64,000 nucleotides of DNA from CAWELS01 sp964468205 (lineage in GTDB: Bacteria > Acidobacteriota > Terriglobia > Bryobacterales > Bryobacteraceae): the NCBI GenBank assembly GCA_964468205.1, contig CAYXVG010000034.1, positions 11,570 to 75,569 on the forward strand, in the 5' to 3' direction. The notes under the pieces were generated by a model that saw nothing but the letters and a program-made list of their open reading frames with translations, did no database searches and was not told the DNA's origin. A program made the translations under genes and the position numbers. The stretch's first letter is position 1. Each line of letters begins with the position of its first letter. Positions 16,650 to 25,456 of the stretch are shown one piece after another.

Positions 16650-17311
16650 TGAAGCTATTCTTGGACAGCGCGCACGTCAACGAGATCCGCTATGCCCTGG
16701 AAACGTGGCGGATCGATGGAGTGACAACCAACCCAAAACACGTTCAAGCCTCCGGGCGGCCGTTTCTGGAAGTGATTCAGGAGATCGGAGCGTTGATGGC
16801 CGGCACGGACAAGACCGTTTCGGTGGAATTGAACCCTCACTTGGACGACCACGAGAAGATGGTAACGGAAGCCGTGGAACTCGCCGCTCTGTGCCCGAAC
16901 TTCGTCATCAAGATGCCGGCCACCGAGGCCGGACTCCGCGCCATCCCGGAGCTTGCGGCCAAGGGAATCCGAGTGAACCTGACCCTGGCTTTCTCAGCGA
17001 CCCAAGCTTTACAGGCGATGCGCCAGGGCGCTTTCTATGTCTCACCGTTCGTCGGTTGGAAGGAGACAAGCGCTGAGGAGACGCGGAGTCTCATCGAGGA
17101 CATCGTCATGATTCGCGACAACTACCAGTTTTCGACCCAGGTGCTGGTGGCGGCGGTCCGCAGCGGGCGGCACCTGGCCGACGCCGCCGTGGCCGGCGCC
17201 GACATCGCCACAGCCGGATTTGACGTCTATAAGGGCGCGTTCGACCACCCCTTTACCGACCGCGGGCTCAAGATTTTTCAGGAATTTTGGGATAAAACCT
17301 CTTATCGCTAG
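16649..17311 (+). CDS. Transaldolase family protein, fructose-6-phosphate aldolase type
   Basis: 220 aa, the length of FSA/TalC class enzymes rather than the 310-aa TalB class. N-terminal MKLFLDSAHVNEIRYALE and GVTTNPKHV match the family; Schiff-base lysine is Lys88 in NFVIKMPAT (Lys85 in E. coli FSA). AFYVSPFVGWKE is the phosphate/substrate loop region. Enzymes of this class release or transfer dihydroxyacetone from ketoses. Translationally coupled to the aldehyde dehydrogenase, it would split a ketose into dihydroxyacetone and an aldehyde. It ends the region 1 operon and its TAG stop shares a CTAG palindrome with the stop of the convergent sulfatase. Confidence 0.88.
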   Translation: MKLFLDSAHVNEIRYALETWRIDGVTTNPKHVQASGRPFLEVIQEIGALMAGTDKTVSVELNPHLDDHEKMVTEAVELAALCPNFVIKMPATEAGLRAIPELAAKGIRVNLTLAFSATQALQAMRQGAFYVSPFVGWKETSAEETRSLIEDIVMIRDNYQFSTQVLVAAVRSGRHLADAAVAGADIATAGFDVYKGAFDHPFTDRGLKIFQEFWDKTSYR

Positions 17312-18774
17312 TGTTTCTCGACCACGCTGACCCCGGGGTGGCCCTCCCAGGCGATCACCCAGGGGTCCCGGGTCCGCTCCTGGAATTCGCGTATCTCGTG
17401 AGTCATCTGGTTCAAGACAGCCGCGTGGTCATCACGGTCCGCAAGGTTGTTGATCTCGTCCGGGTCGTCCCGCAGGTCATAGAGCTCGAACTCAGGCCGG
17501 CGGCGTAAAGCGGAAATCTTCCGTTTACCCACCCTGTCGTATCCACGGTGATGGAGCGCCCGCCACGTAGAGGACTCGCGGAGATCCCGGGTCACCTGCA
17601 GCTCCTGGTCATGCACGATGTTCCAGATGAGCTTGTGCCGCCTCGTGCGGAGAACCCTCATCGGCTGGTACATGGTCACCTCGTGGAAAGTGTGCGAGGC
17701 ATAGATCTGGTCCCACCCCGGAGGATTCTCGCTCTCGAGGACGGACCGGAACGAGCGCCCCTGAAATCCGAGGGACTCGTGGTCCAGTCCAGCAAAGTCC
17801 GCTATCGTGGGCGCCAGGTCCGCCCAGTTGATCATGGCGCTGGACGCGATCCCCTTCCGTTTCTGGTACGGACTGCGCACAAGGCATGGCAGATGCATCC
17901 CCGGGTCGTAGAGCGTCGTCAATGCTCCAGGAAAGGCGCTTCCGTTGTCCGAGAGAAGCATCACCAGCGTGTTGTCATATGTTCCGCTCTCCTTCAGTAG
18001 GCTCATCAGTCTGCCTACACCCTGATCCACTCGGGAGATTGATTGATAGTACTGTGCGATCTCGGCCCGGCACTCCGGCGTGTCAGTGAGAAACGACGGC
18101 ACTACGACCTCTTTCGGGTCGTACACTTCGGTGCGGACGCCGGGATAGCCGTCCGGCCGGTTCCCAAACGGGTTCGGCTCCGGCCAGGTGGTGAACGGCC
18201 TCCCGCGGTGCGGGTCGTAAGGGCAGAAATAGAGGAAGAATGGCGAGTCTCCGTTCGCCACGAAATCTCTCGATCGCTCCGCCATCTCGACGGGATTGCG
18301 GGAATCAGCCTCTACCGTACTGTCGAAGCGATAGATCGATTCCGGTTCTACATGCAACTTTCCCGCGAGGGCGGTGCGGTAACCCGCCTCGGACAGCATC
18401 ACCGGCAGGCTCTTGACATCGCTGAACGACGAAAAGTGGTGGTAGGCGTGGGCGAGTCCGTAAGTTCCGTTGGCGTGGGCGTAGAGGCCGGTGAGGATCA
18501 CTGACCGGCTCGGGCTGCAACTCGAGGTCGTGCAAAACGCATGAGTCATGCGGACGCCTTCGCCGGCCAGACGGTCGATATTGGGAGTCCGGATCACCGG
18601 GTTCCCGTAGCAGCCCAGATCGCGGCCGAGGTTGTCGGTGACGACGAGAACAATGTTTGGCCTCTGCCTGGCGTAACCCGCTGCGCGTGACGCTCCAGAG
18701 AGCGCTAGCCCCGCGCCGCATTGGCGGAGAAAGCGCCGGCGGCCGGATTGGCTTCGTTTCGTAAGTTTGCCCAT
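17308..18774 (-). CDS. Exported sulfatase (type I, Cys-type, intact)
   Basis: Start placed at the Met of MGKLTKRSQ because it directly precedes the Tat motif GRRRFLRQ; an upstream Met exists at 18801. The formylglycine site is CSPSR at residues 86-90 and all companion positions are present: VTDNLG metal Asp/Asn, GKLHVE Lys/His, PYDPHR His and the late SDNG pair. 488 aa. It should hydrolyse sulfate esters, likely of a glycan or other organic sulfate, in the periplasm, after maturation by a formylglycine-generating enzyme not seen here. It converges on the aldolase and may belong to the same substrate system. Confidence 0.92.
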   Translation of the reverse strand: MGKLTKRSQSGRRRFLRQCGAGLALSGASRAAGYARQRPNIVLVVTDNLGRDLGCYGNPVIRTPNIDRLAGEGVRMTHAFCTTSSCSPSRSVILTGLYAHANGTYGLAHAYHHFSSFSDVKSLPVMLSEAGYRTALAGKLHVEPESIYRFDSTVEADSRNPVEMAERSRDFVANGDSPFFLYFCPYDPHRGRPFTTWPEPNPFGNRPDGYPGVRTEVYDPKEVVVPSFLTDTPECRAEIAQYYQSISRVDQGVGRLMSLLKESGTYDNTLVMLLSDNGSAFPGALTTLYDPGMHLPCLVRSPYQKRKGIASSAMINWADLAPTIADFAGLDHESLGFQGRSFRSVLESENPPGWDQIYASHTFHEVTMYQPMRVLRTRRHKLIWNIVHDQELQVTRDLRESSTWRALHHRGYDRVGKRKISALRRRPEFELYDLRDDPDEINNLADRDDHAAVLNQMTHEIREFQERTRDPWVIAWEGHPGVSVVEKH

Positions 18775-18787
18775 ATTTGCCGTCAGC

Positions 18788-18797
18788 ATATCATATA
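18788..18797 (-). promoter_or_regulatory. Sulfatase upstream site sharing TATATGATAT with 3469
   Basis: Just upstream of the sulfatase start, the minus strand reads TATATGATAT, identical to the core of the AT-rich palindrome at 3465-3481 before the Gfo/Idh gene. In this GC-rich window the identity suggests a common operator or a similar promoter, linking the sulfatase to region 1. A chance match between two AT-rich promoters is not excluded. Confidence 0.4.
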
Positions 18798-18846
18798 TCA
18801 CTGAACTGGCCGGACGGCTTCTGTGGCGGCTCGCGGGAGGTCGAAT

Positions 18847-19971
18847 CTACCGGCTTGCGGCCGTGTTATCGCGGCCCGCCTCCGACACCAGATCAGCGGT
18901 GGGTTTCAATAGCAGGTCGTTTGAGATCCGGGCAGGAAGCGTGGTCAGGACTACGCAACTCAGACCGGTGGCCGGGTCGGCCCACGCCAGGGTTCCGGTG
19001 GAACCGCTGTGACCGAACGCCCTGGTCGAAGCGCCTTTGCCGAAGCTGCCGGGCTTGACGACGAAACCGATCCCGCGCGGCTCGTTCAGGCCGGGTGTCT
19101 GGTTGACGATCATCGCTGCCGCCGTCTCCGGCTTCACGACCGATCCGTCCGGGGCCAGGAAATAGCGGAGGAATCGTTCAATATCCGGACCGGAGGAGTG
19201 CGCTCCGCCCCAGGGAGCGGCCAGGTTCCGCCAATATTCGCTGTTCCAATCCCAGTCGCGAGTGTCGCCGGCCGACCCGCCATAAAGCGCCGGAGCTTCG
19301 TCCGCCTGGCTAAGTTGGGTATCGCTGATGGCAAAACGGCCCAATCCCAGCGCCGTCCGATGCATCTCCAGCGGCTCGAAAACCGTTTGGGCGAGGAACG
19401 CGGGGAAGGGAATCGCCGTAATTCTGCTGGCTACTTCGGCGGCCAGCAGGAAGCCCATGCTCTGATAACTCACGCGGGCGCCGGGCTCAAACAGCAGCGG
19501 CGTGCGAATGGCCCGGGCAACGAACTCCTCGAGTGGAGCCTGACGCCGGCGCAGTTCGACATTATCCGGCAGTTGGTCCGGCAGGCCGGAAGTATGGGTA
19601 AGCAGATGGCGAATGGTTATGCGCTTGCGCGCGCCCTCGCCGAACTCCGGAATATACCTCATCACCGGGTCGTCGAGCGCCAGTTCTCCCTTGTCCACGA
19701 GTGTCATCACCGCGGCCGCCGTCATCGGCTTGGTGATGGAGGCAATCAGAAAGATAGCGTGCGGCGAGCCGGCTGTTCCGAACTCCCGCCGGAAACTCCG
19801 CCCGTTCTGAGAGACGGTGAGCGTGGCGCCGCGAACCCGCCCCCCGGCGACGGCCCGATCTATCAACGTGGCTGCCGCCTCGAGTTTCGCATCATCCGGT
19901 TTCGACCACGCCGGGTGAGCCGCGGCGGATCCGGCCAGGGCCGCATGTTTGAAAAAGTCGCGACGTTTCAT
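18847..19971 (-). CDS. Exported beta-lactamase-fold serine hydrolase (class C-like)
   Basis: 374 aa. Tat-like leader KRRDFFKHAALAGSAAA. Class C/penicillin-binding-like motifs: SITK (nucleophile Ser and Lys) in FLIASITKPM, a Tyr-based YQS second motif, and GHSG near the C-terminus in place of KTG. This pattern belongs to esterase/peptidase members (Beta-lactamase family PF00144 type) rather than true beta-lactamases. It would hydrolyse an ester or peptide in the periplasm. Divergent from the acetamidase-like gene with a 139-base shared promoter region. Confidence 0.85.
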   Translation of the reverse strand: MKRRDFFKHAALAGSAAAHPAWSKPDDAKLEAAATLIDRAVAGGRVRGATLTVSQNGRSFRREFGTAGSPHAIFLIASITKPMTAAAVMTLVDKGELALDDPVMRYIPEFGEGARKRITIRHLLTHTSGLPDQLPDNVELRRRQAPLEEFVARAIRTPLLFEPGARVSYQSMGFLLAAEVASRITAIPFPAFLAQTVFEPLEMHRTALGLGRFAISDTQLSQADEAPALYGGSAGDTRDWDWNSEYWRNLAAPWGGAHSSGPDIERFLRYFLAPDGSVVKPETAAAMIVNQTPGLNEPRGIGFVVKPGSFGKGASTRAFGHSGSTGTLAWADPATGLSCVVLTTLPARISNDLLLKPTADLVSEAGRDNTAASR

Positions 19972-20110
19972 TTCGATGCTCCTGGTCTGAGTGTCGCGTG
20001 AAGCGACTGTGCTCCTGGGTAGCTATCGTACCTCTTCAGTGGAGCTTGCGGGCATCGCTCCAGCGACTGCAGGTTGATGCTATCCTAACGGCGGTTTCGG
20101 GAGGTTACAA

Positions 20111-21103
20111 ATGACGGAACATTATTTGCTCGGAGCGGCCGCGGTGCTAGTGATCGTGGGCGCCGTTCACGGGCGCAGTGAAACCCACCGGTTCACGCCG
20201 GAAACCTACCACAACACCTTCTCCGGGGCCCACGAGCCGGTCCTGCGAATCAGGCCCGGAGACCGCGTCGTCACCGGAACGATCGACGCGCGGGGGGTCG
20301 ACCACCGCAATGAACAGGTCGGGGAACGCCCGAATCCTCAAACCGGTCCCTTCTACATCGTCGGAGCCGAACCCGGCGACACGCTTGTTGTGCGGCTCGA
20401 GAAGATCGAACCGAACAGAGGAACGGCATGGTCCAGCAGCTTGCTCGCCCCTTATGCGGTCGATCCCGGCTTTCTTCGCGCCGAGGCCGAAAGGGAGCAG
20501 ACCACCGAAACGTGGACCATTGACAAAATAAGAGGTATAGCCCGCATCGAGTCGGATAATTTCCAGCCCACGGCAATCGAAGTTCCGCTCCAGCCCATGC
20601 TGGGTTGCGTCGCGACCGCCCCTGACCGCAAGGAGGCGATCTCGACGAGCACGCCAGACCGCTTTGGCGGGAACATGGACTATCCCGGCATGGTGGCGGG
20701 CGTGACTCTGATGCTGCCCGTTTACGAAACCGGCGCGCTCCTGTTTCTTGGCGACGGGCACGCGCGCCAAGGAGATGGCGAACTGGTGGGTAATGCGCTC
20801 GAGACCTCGATGGATGTCGAGTTCACAGTCGGGCTGATCAAGCGGAAGAGAATCGGCTGGCCAAGGCTCGAAACCGCAGAGCACATCATGGTGCTCGGAA
20901 GCGCCCGGCCTCTACTGCAAGCCCTCCAGCACGCCACCACCGAGTTGCAGCGCTGGCTGATGGCGGACTACGGCTTCGACGAACGAGGCTCTTCCCTGCT
21001 GTTGGGCCATGCGCTCGAATACGACATCGCGAACGTGGTCGATCCCCACTTCACGGTGGTGGCGAAGATCAGGAAGAGCTATCTGCGCCCGTCCGGCCGG
21101 TGA
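20111..21103 (+). CDS. Acetamidase/formamidase family protein, exported
   Basis: 330 aa with an N-terminal hydrophobic segment (LLGAAAVLVIVGAVHG) acting as signal or anchor. SD GGGAGGT precedes the ATG, and a TATCCT box lies in the leader. Family blocks visible are GDRVVTGTIDARGVD, TGPFYIVGAEPGDTLVV, GGNMDYPGMVAGVTLMLPVY and LLFLGDGHARQGDGE, the latter two containing the Asp/His ligands of FmdA_AmdA enzymes. The reaction would be hydrolysis of a short-chain amide to acid and ammonia; real substrate unknown. Cytoplasmic in characterised cases, so export here is unusual. Confidence 0.85.
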   Translation: MTEHYLLGAAAVLVIVGAVHGRSETHRFTPETYHNTFSGAHEPVLRIRPGDRVVTGTIDARGVDHRNEQVGERPNPQTGPFYIVGAEPGDTLVVRLEKIEPNRGTAWSSSLLAPYAVDPGFLRAEAEREQTTETWTIDKIRGIARIESDNFQPTAIEVPLQPMLGCVATAPDRKEAISTSTPDRFGGNMDYPGMVAGVTLMLPVYETGALLFLGDGHARQGDGELVGNALETSMDVEFTVGLIKRKRIGWPRLETAEHIMVLGSARPLLQALQHATTELQRWLMADYGFDERGSSLLLGHALEYDIANVVDPHFTVVAKIRKSYLRPSGR

Positions 21104-21149
21104 TCCTTTTAAGCGGCCGCTGCGTTTGGCAATGGGGAGGCCCGCCGGG

Positions 21150-23639
21150 TTATCCGGCGACCGTCGCGAGGTACTGCCGGACGGATTCGCTCGAATCGAG
21201 TTCGAGTGCATGTCGCGCCACGGACTCTGCCGCCGGGAAGTCCCACCGGCGGATGGCTTGCTTGACCTCCGGAACAAACGGCGGGCTGACGCTCAACTCT
21301 TCTAGTCCCATGCCGAGGAGCAATGGGACCGCCAGCGTATTGGCCGCGAACTCGCCACAGAGGGCGACATTGATACCAGCTCGACGGCCGGCTTGCACGG
21401 TCTGGTGAATCATCCTCAGCACGGCCGGCTGGAAGGGGTCTGCAATTGCCGCCACGCTGGAGTTGGTCCGGTCGGCCGCCATCACGTATTGAACGAGATC
21501 GTTGGTACCGATGCTGAAGAAGGCGGCCTCCCGCGCCAGTTGATCCGCGATGGCCGCGGCGGCCGGCACTTCAATCATGGCGCCCACCTTAATACCGCGC
21601 GCAACGGAGACCCCCTCCGCATCCAGTTCATTCGCCGCCTCCAACAGGACGGCTTTTGCTTCGCGCAACTCGGCCAATGTCGAGAGCATTGGAAAAAGCG
21701 CCTCGACCGGATGGCCGACCGCCGCGCGGAGAATCGCGCGCAACTGGGTCCGGAGGAGGGAGCGCTGTTGCAGCGTGAGTCGAATGCCCCGTAGCCCGAG
21801 GAATGGGTTCGTTTCGCTACTGATGGCGATATAGGGAAGGGATTTGTCGCCTCCAACGTCGAGTGTTCGGATGCAAAGCGGGCGGTCCCCGAGCGATGCG
21901 GCGATGGCCGAGTATGCGGAGAGTTGCTCCTCCTCCGAGGGTGCGGTCTCGCGGCCGAGGAACAAGAACTCTGTCCGCAAGACGCCCACTCCTTCCGCGC
22001 CGCACTCGAGCGCTTCCACAGCTTCGGCGACGCCACTGATGTTGGCCACCACGCGGATTCGCCGGCCGTCCCGCGTGAAGGCCGGTTTGCGCCGCTCCTC
22101 CAGGGCCGCTCCCCTTGCGGCGAGCCGCTCCTGACGGCGGTTCTCGAGTGCGGAGAGTTGCCGTGGCCCGGGCTCAACCCAGACCACTCCCCGTTCCCCG
22201 TCCAAGGCGACGGTTGTGCCGGGTTCCAGTGCAGAAATCGCGCGCCCCAGCCCCACCACGGCTGGAATCCCGACAGCCCGGGCCAAGATCACGCTGTGTG
22301 CGCTCCCGCTGCCCGCTTCGAGACACAGACCGGCCACGAGACCCAGGTTCAATTCCTTCACTTCAGAGGGAGTCAGATCGTACGCCGCTACCACCGATGG
22401 TTCGGCGATCACAGCCGTTGCCTTCCCGCAGCCGGTGAGCCGGTGCAGCACCCGGTTAGCGACGTCTCCGGCGTCCACGGCGCGGCTGCGGAGATAGGGA
22501 TCGGCCAACTCCGCAAGCCGGCGGGACGCCCTCTCGGCAGCGGCCTGCCAGGCATATTCCGCATTGCACTGCTCGCTGAGAATGATGCGCTCGGCTTCGC
22601 CCGCCAGGGCCGGGTCTTCGAGGAAAAGCGACTGAGCGTCGAAGATGCCTGCCTCGGTGGTCCCGGCTTGCCGGCGCGCCCACTCATAGAGCGCTCGTGT
22701 GTCCTCTTGCGCTTTGGCTATAGCCTCCGAAAGGCGCCGCCGTTCGTCCTCGGGATCATCCACGAGCCGCTTGGAAACCGCCATGGCGGCTGGCTTGAGT
22801 CTCACCAGCGGCCCGGCCGCGATGCCCGGCGAGGCGGCAATCCCGGTAAGCTGCCCAGGGAGGGAGTCTGCCGGTTCCGGAGTCGGATCCGCCGTGGCGG
22901 AGCCCGGACTCTCCACCGACTCGCCGCAGCCCGAAGCGAGGAAGCTTGTTAATGCGGCGACGGCCTTGCGAGAGTCCTGGCCCTGAGCGCGAATCCGCAA
23001 CTGGTGGTTCTGACGCGCCCCCAGGCTGAGAACGCCATTGATGCTCCCGGCGTCCACCGGACCCGCCGCCGCGGTCAGGTTTTCGACCGTGATTCGCGCG
23101 CGGAACCAGCGAGCCCGGCGCACGAGTTGCGCGGCCGGACGGGCGTGCAGTCCGAGAGGGTTTGGCAGAAGGACGGCCGATTCCGCCGCATCCTGAGTCC
23201 CTTCGTCGGAGGCGGCTTGCTCCGGGGAGCCGGAGCCAAGATGCGTTTCCTTGGCGGCCATGGCCCGGTGCGCCTCGCGCACCACCTCTTCCAGTCCGGC
23301 GCCGGCCGCCGCTTGGCTGACTGCCGCCACGGCGCCCTCCACCAGCGGGGCTGGACACAGTCGAACGCTGCTCCGCCTCTCCTCATCGAGCAGATCCACC
23401 GCCGTTTCCGCGCTCAGCACGGCGCTCCCGAGGTCCATCAGAACAAGTACGCCATCCTCGGAGTAGACCGACTCGATTGCCTCGAGTACCCGGAAGGAGT
23501 CGGTGCCGATGGGGTTGTCCGGATTGCCAGTGCCACCGGCGGCCGCCAGCCGCACCTTCCCTTCCGCCACCTGCCCGGCAAGTTCGCAGACCCCCTCAGC
23601 CAGCTTCGCCGAATGAGAGACGATTACCAAGCCGATCAT
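21150..23639 (-). CDS. dhaM: DhaM-HPr-enzyme I fusion (PTS phosphoryl donor for dihydroxyacetone kinase)
   Basis: 829 aa from the Met of MIGLVIVSH, which follows AGGGGAA; an 18-residue upstream extension is unlikely. Residues 1-130 are the EIIA-mannose-type DhaM domain with phospho-His9. Residues about 155-240 are HPr, with His165 in GLHARPAAQL and a Ser199 site. From about 264 to the end is enzyme I: swivel His in GSAHSVILAR, PEP-binding signature FFSIGTNDLVQYVM and catalytic Cys in ALCGE. Phosphate thus passes from PEP through one polypeptide to DhaL-ADP. E. coli DhaM stops in the enzyme I N-terminal domain; here enzyme I is complete. Confidence 0.93.
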   Translation of the reverse strand: MIGLVIVSHSAKLAEGVCELAGQVAEGKVRLAAAGGTGNPDNPIGTDSFRVLEAIESVYSEDGVLVLMDLGSAVLSAETAVDLLDEERRSSVRLCPAPLVEGAVAAVSQAAAGAGLEEVVREAHRAMAAKETHLGSGSPEQAASDEGTQDAAESAVLLPNPLGLHARPAAQLVRRARWFRARITVENLTAAAGPVDAGSINGVLSLGARQNHQLRIRAQGQDSRKAVAALTSFLASGCGESVESPGSATADPTPEPADSLPGQLTGIAASPGIAAGPLVRLKPAAMAVSKRLVDDPEDERRRLSEAIAKAQEDTRALYEWARRQAGTTEAGIFDAQSLFLEDPALAGEAERIILSEQCNAEYAWQAAAERASRRLAELADPYLRSRAVDAGDVANRVLHRLTGCGKATAVIAEPSVVAAYDLTPSEVKELNLGLVAGLCLEAGSGSAHSVILARAVGIPAVVGLGRAISALEPGTTVALDGERGVVWVEPGPRQLSALENRRQERLAARGAALEERRKPAFTRDGRRIRVVANISGVAEAVEALECGAEGVGVLRTEFLFLGRETAPSEEEQLSAYSAIAASLGDRPLCIRTLDVGGDKSLPYIAISSETNPFLGLRGIRLTLQQRSLLRTQLRAILRAAVGHPVEALFPMLSTLAELREAKAVLLEAANELDAEGVSVARGIKVGAMIEVPAAAAIADQLAREAAFFSIGTNDLVQYVMAADRTNSSVAAIADPFQPAVLRMIHQTVQAGRRAGINVALCGEFAANTLAVPLLLGMGLEELSVSPPFVPEVKQAIRRWDFPAAESVARHALELDSSESVRQYLATVAG

Positions 23640-23658
23640 GAGTTCCCCTGGTAGGGCA

Positions 23659-24294
23659 TCAGGCCGAAGTCCACACTTTCGCCGCGGCCTCAAGCAGCAG
23701 GTAGGCGGAAGTCGCCCCCGGATCCTGATGGCCCACGCTGCGCGGCCCCAGGTAGCTGGCTCTTCCTTTTCGGGCCTGCATCGGGATGGTGTTTGTCATC
23801 CCGGATCTCGCCGCCACGATGCCCGCATTGAGAATGCCCGCCAAGCTGCGGCCCTCATCCAGGGCCTGTTGCATCGCCGCGAGCGCCGGAGTGAGGGCGT
23901 CCATCATCGTCTTGTCGCCTGCTTCGGCCTTGCCGCGCTGTTGCACACCTAAGATGCCGGCGCGAAACATGTTCACCACGCCGGCCGCGTCCAGCGCCGC
24001 CAGCCCGTTGCAAGCGGCGGCGGCCCGGAGGAAGAAGGCGCCGTACAGGGGGCCCGCGGCCCCGCCCACTTTCCGGATGAGGACGGTGGCGGCCGTCTGC
24101 AACGCCGCGCGAAGATCCGAAGGGGGCTTTGAAGCCAGCTCGGACTGCAGCGCCGTAAAGCCTCGCTCCATGTTAATTCCGTGATCCGCGTCTCCAATAG
24201 CGGAGTCGAGCTCGGTCAGCCGCTGTTTGTTCTCGGCGTAGACCTGCTGCAGGGTGTCCAACCACTCGAGAATTTGCTCTTTGCCGACCGGCAT
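23659..24294 (-). CDS. dhaL: Dihydroxyacetone kinase ADP-binding subunit DhaL
   Basis: 211 aa, normal length. Mg-ADP ligands Asp30, Asp35 and Asp37 lie in LDSAIGDADHGINMERGF, at the same numbers as E. coli DhaL. GGAAGPLYGAFF and HQDPGATSAYLLLEA are the phosphate-binding loops. DhaL holds ADP as a cofactor that DhaM rephosphorylates and transfers phosphate to the substrate bound by DhaK. It lies between dhaK (4-base gap) and dhaM (19-base gap). Confidence 0.95.
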   Translation of the reverse strand: MPVGKEQILEWLDTLQQVYAENKQRLTELDSAIGDADHGINMERGFTALQSELASKPPSDLRAALQTAATVLIRKVGGAAGPLYGAFFLRAAAACNGLAALDAAGVVNMFRAGILGVQQRGKAEAGDKTMMDALTPALAAMQQALDEGRSLAGILNAGIVAARSGMTNTIPMQARKGRASYLGPRSVGHQDPGATSAYLLLEAAAKVWTSA

Positions 24295-24298
24295 GCGC

Positions 24299-25300
24299 TC
24301 AACACCCCCACCGCAGGCCAGGCGTCAACACTGGATCGTCCCATAAGGACACTAGCTCGTCATCGGCCTTGAGCAGAGTAATGGAGCATCCCGCCATATC
24401 CAGGCTCGTGATGTAGTTGCCCACCAGGTTGCGGGCGATGCCGATTCCCATTCGCTCCAAAACCTGGGTCAGCTCCCGGTACACGATGTAGAGTTCGAGC
24501 AGGGGCGTTCCCCCCATCCCGTTCACCATCGCGATTACGCGATCGCCGCTCCGAAAAGGAAGGTCCGCCACAATCGTTTCCGCCATGCGGGCGGTCAGGT
24601 CCCGGGCCTGCGCGATTGGCATCCGTTCGCGCCCGGGTTCGCCATGGATGCCGATGCCCATCTCGATCTGGTTCTCTTCGAGGTCGAAAGTAGGCTTGCC
24701 GGCGGCGGGCACGGTGCAGGAGGTCAAGGCAAGTCCCATGGACCGGCCATTCTCGTTCACCTTGCGGCAGACGGTCTCCACCTGCGCCAGATCGAGACGG
24801 CGTTCGGCTGCCGCGCCGCATATCTTCTCGGCGAGCACCGTGGTTCCAACGCCGCGACGGCCGGCGGTGTAAAGACTGTCCTCGACGGCCACATCGTCAT
24901 TGATGACCACCGCGCGCACTTCGACCCCTTGCGCTTCGCACAGCTCGGCGGCCATCTCGAAGTTCATGATGTCGCCGGTGTAGTTCTTCACGATGTGAAG
25001 CACGCCGCTACCGCCGTTTGCGGCCAACGTGGCCGCCTCTATTTGATCCGGCGTCGGAGACGTGAAAACCTGCCCGGGACAAGCTGCGTCCAACATGCCT
25101 TTGCCCACATATCCGGCATGCATCGGCTCGTGGCCGCTGCCGCCTCCGGAAACAAGTCCCACCTTGTTTCGAGTGGGGGCGTCCACCCTGACGACGAAGA
25201 GGGGGTCGGCGTTTGCCTTCAGAATATCGGAGTGGGCCAGCGAGAGCCCGGCCACGGAGTCTTGCACAACGTGCTGGGGGTGGTTGATCAGCTTCTTCAT
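24299..25300 (-). CDS. dhaK: Dihydroxyacetone kinase substrate-binding subunit DhaK
   Basis: Start at the Met of MKKLINHPQ (CCGGAG upstream) gives 333 aa; the longer frame adds an atypical leader. Substrate-binding residues are conserved: His57 in GGGSGHEPMHAG, Asp110 in NYTGDIMNFEMA and His219 in GIGIHGEPG, which forms the hemiaminal with dihydroxyacetone. First gene of dhaK-dhaL-dhaM. The operon would phosphorylate dihydroxyacetone released by the aldolase at 16649, or another short ketose. Its promoter lies in the 156-base gap to the next gene, where a TAGTAT box is visible on this strand. Confidence 0.95.
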   Translation of the reverse strand: MKKLINHPQHVVQDSVAGLSLAHSDILKANADPLFVVRVDAPTRNKVGLVSGGGSGHEPMHAGYVGKGMLDAACPGQVFTSPTPDQIEAATLAANGGSGVLHIVKNYTGDIMNFEMAAELCEAQGVEVRAVVINDDVAVEDSLYTAGRRGVGTTVLAEKICGAAAERRLDLAQVETVCRKVNENGRSMGLALTSCTVPAAGKPTFDLEENQIEMGIGIHGEPGRERMPIAQARDLTARMAETIVADLPFRSGDRVIAMVNGMGGTPLLELYIVYRELTQVLERMGIGIARNLVGNYITSLDMAGCSITLLKADDELVSLWDDPVLTPGLRWGC

Positions 25301-25456
25301 GTGAGTCGCTCCGGATTGGAGAATGCACGAAAGTTGCAGCGGGTCTTCTCTTGGCTGCACTGCCGGCGCTCAGTCCGTATACTACCGGATAGTGAGACGG
25401 CGCTGGCCAGCCGCTCCAAGTTTTTCTTCCCGGTGTGGCCTGGGATCCGGCGCGGG

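Noticed and set aside
18781..18801. Upstream start (MIYDMLTAN) for the sulfatase at 17308
   Set aside because: The extra residues precede the Tat motif without a ribosome site and overlap the AT-rich promoter; MGKL at 18774 is preferred.
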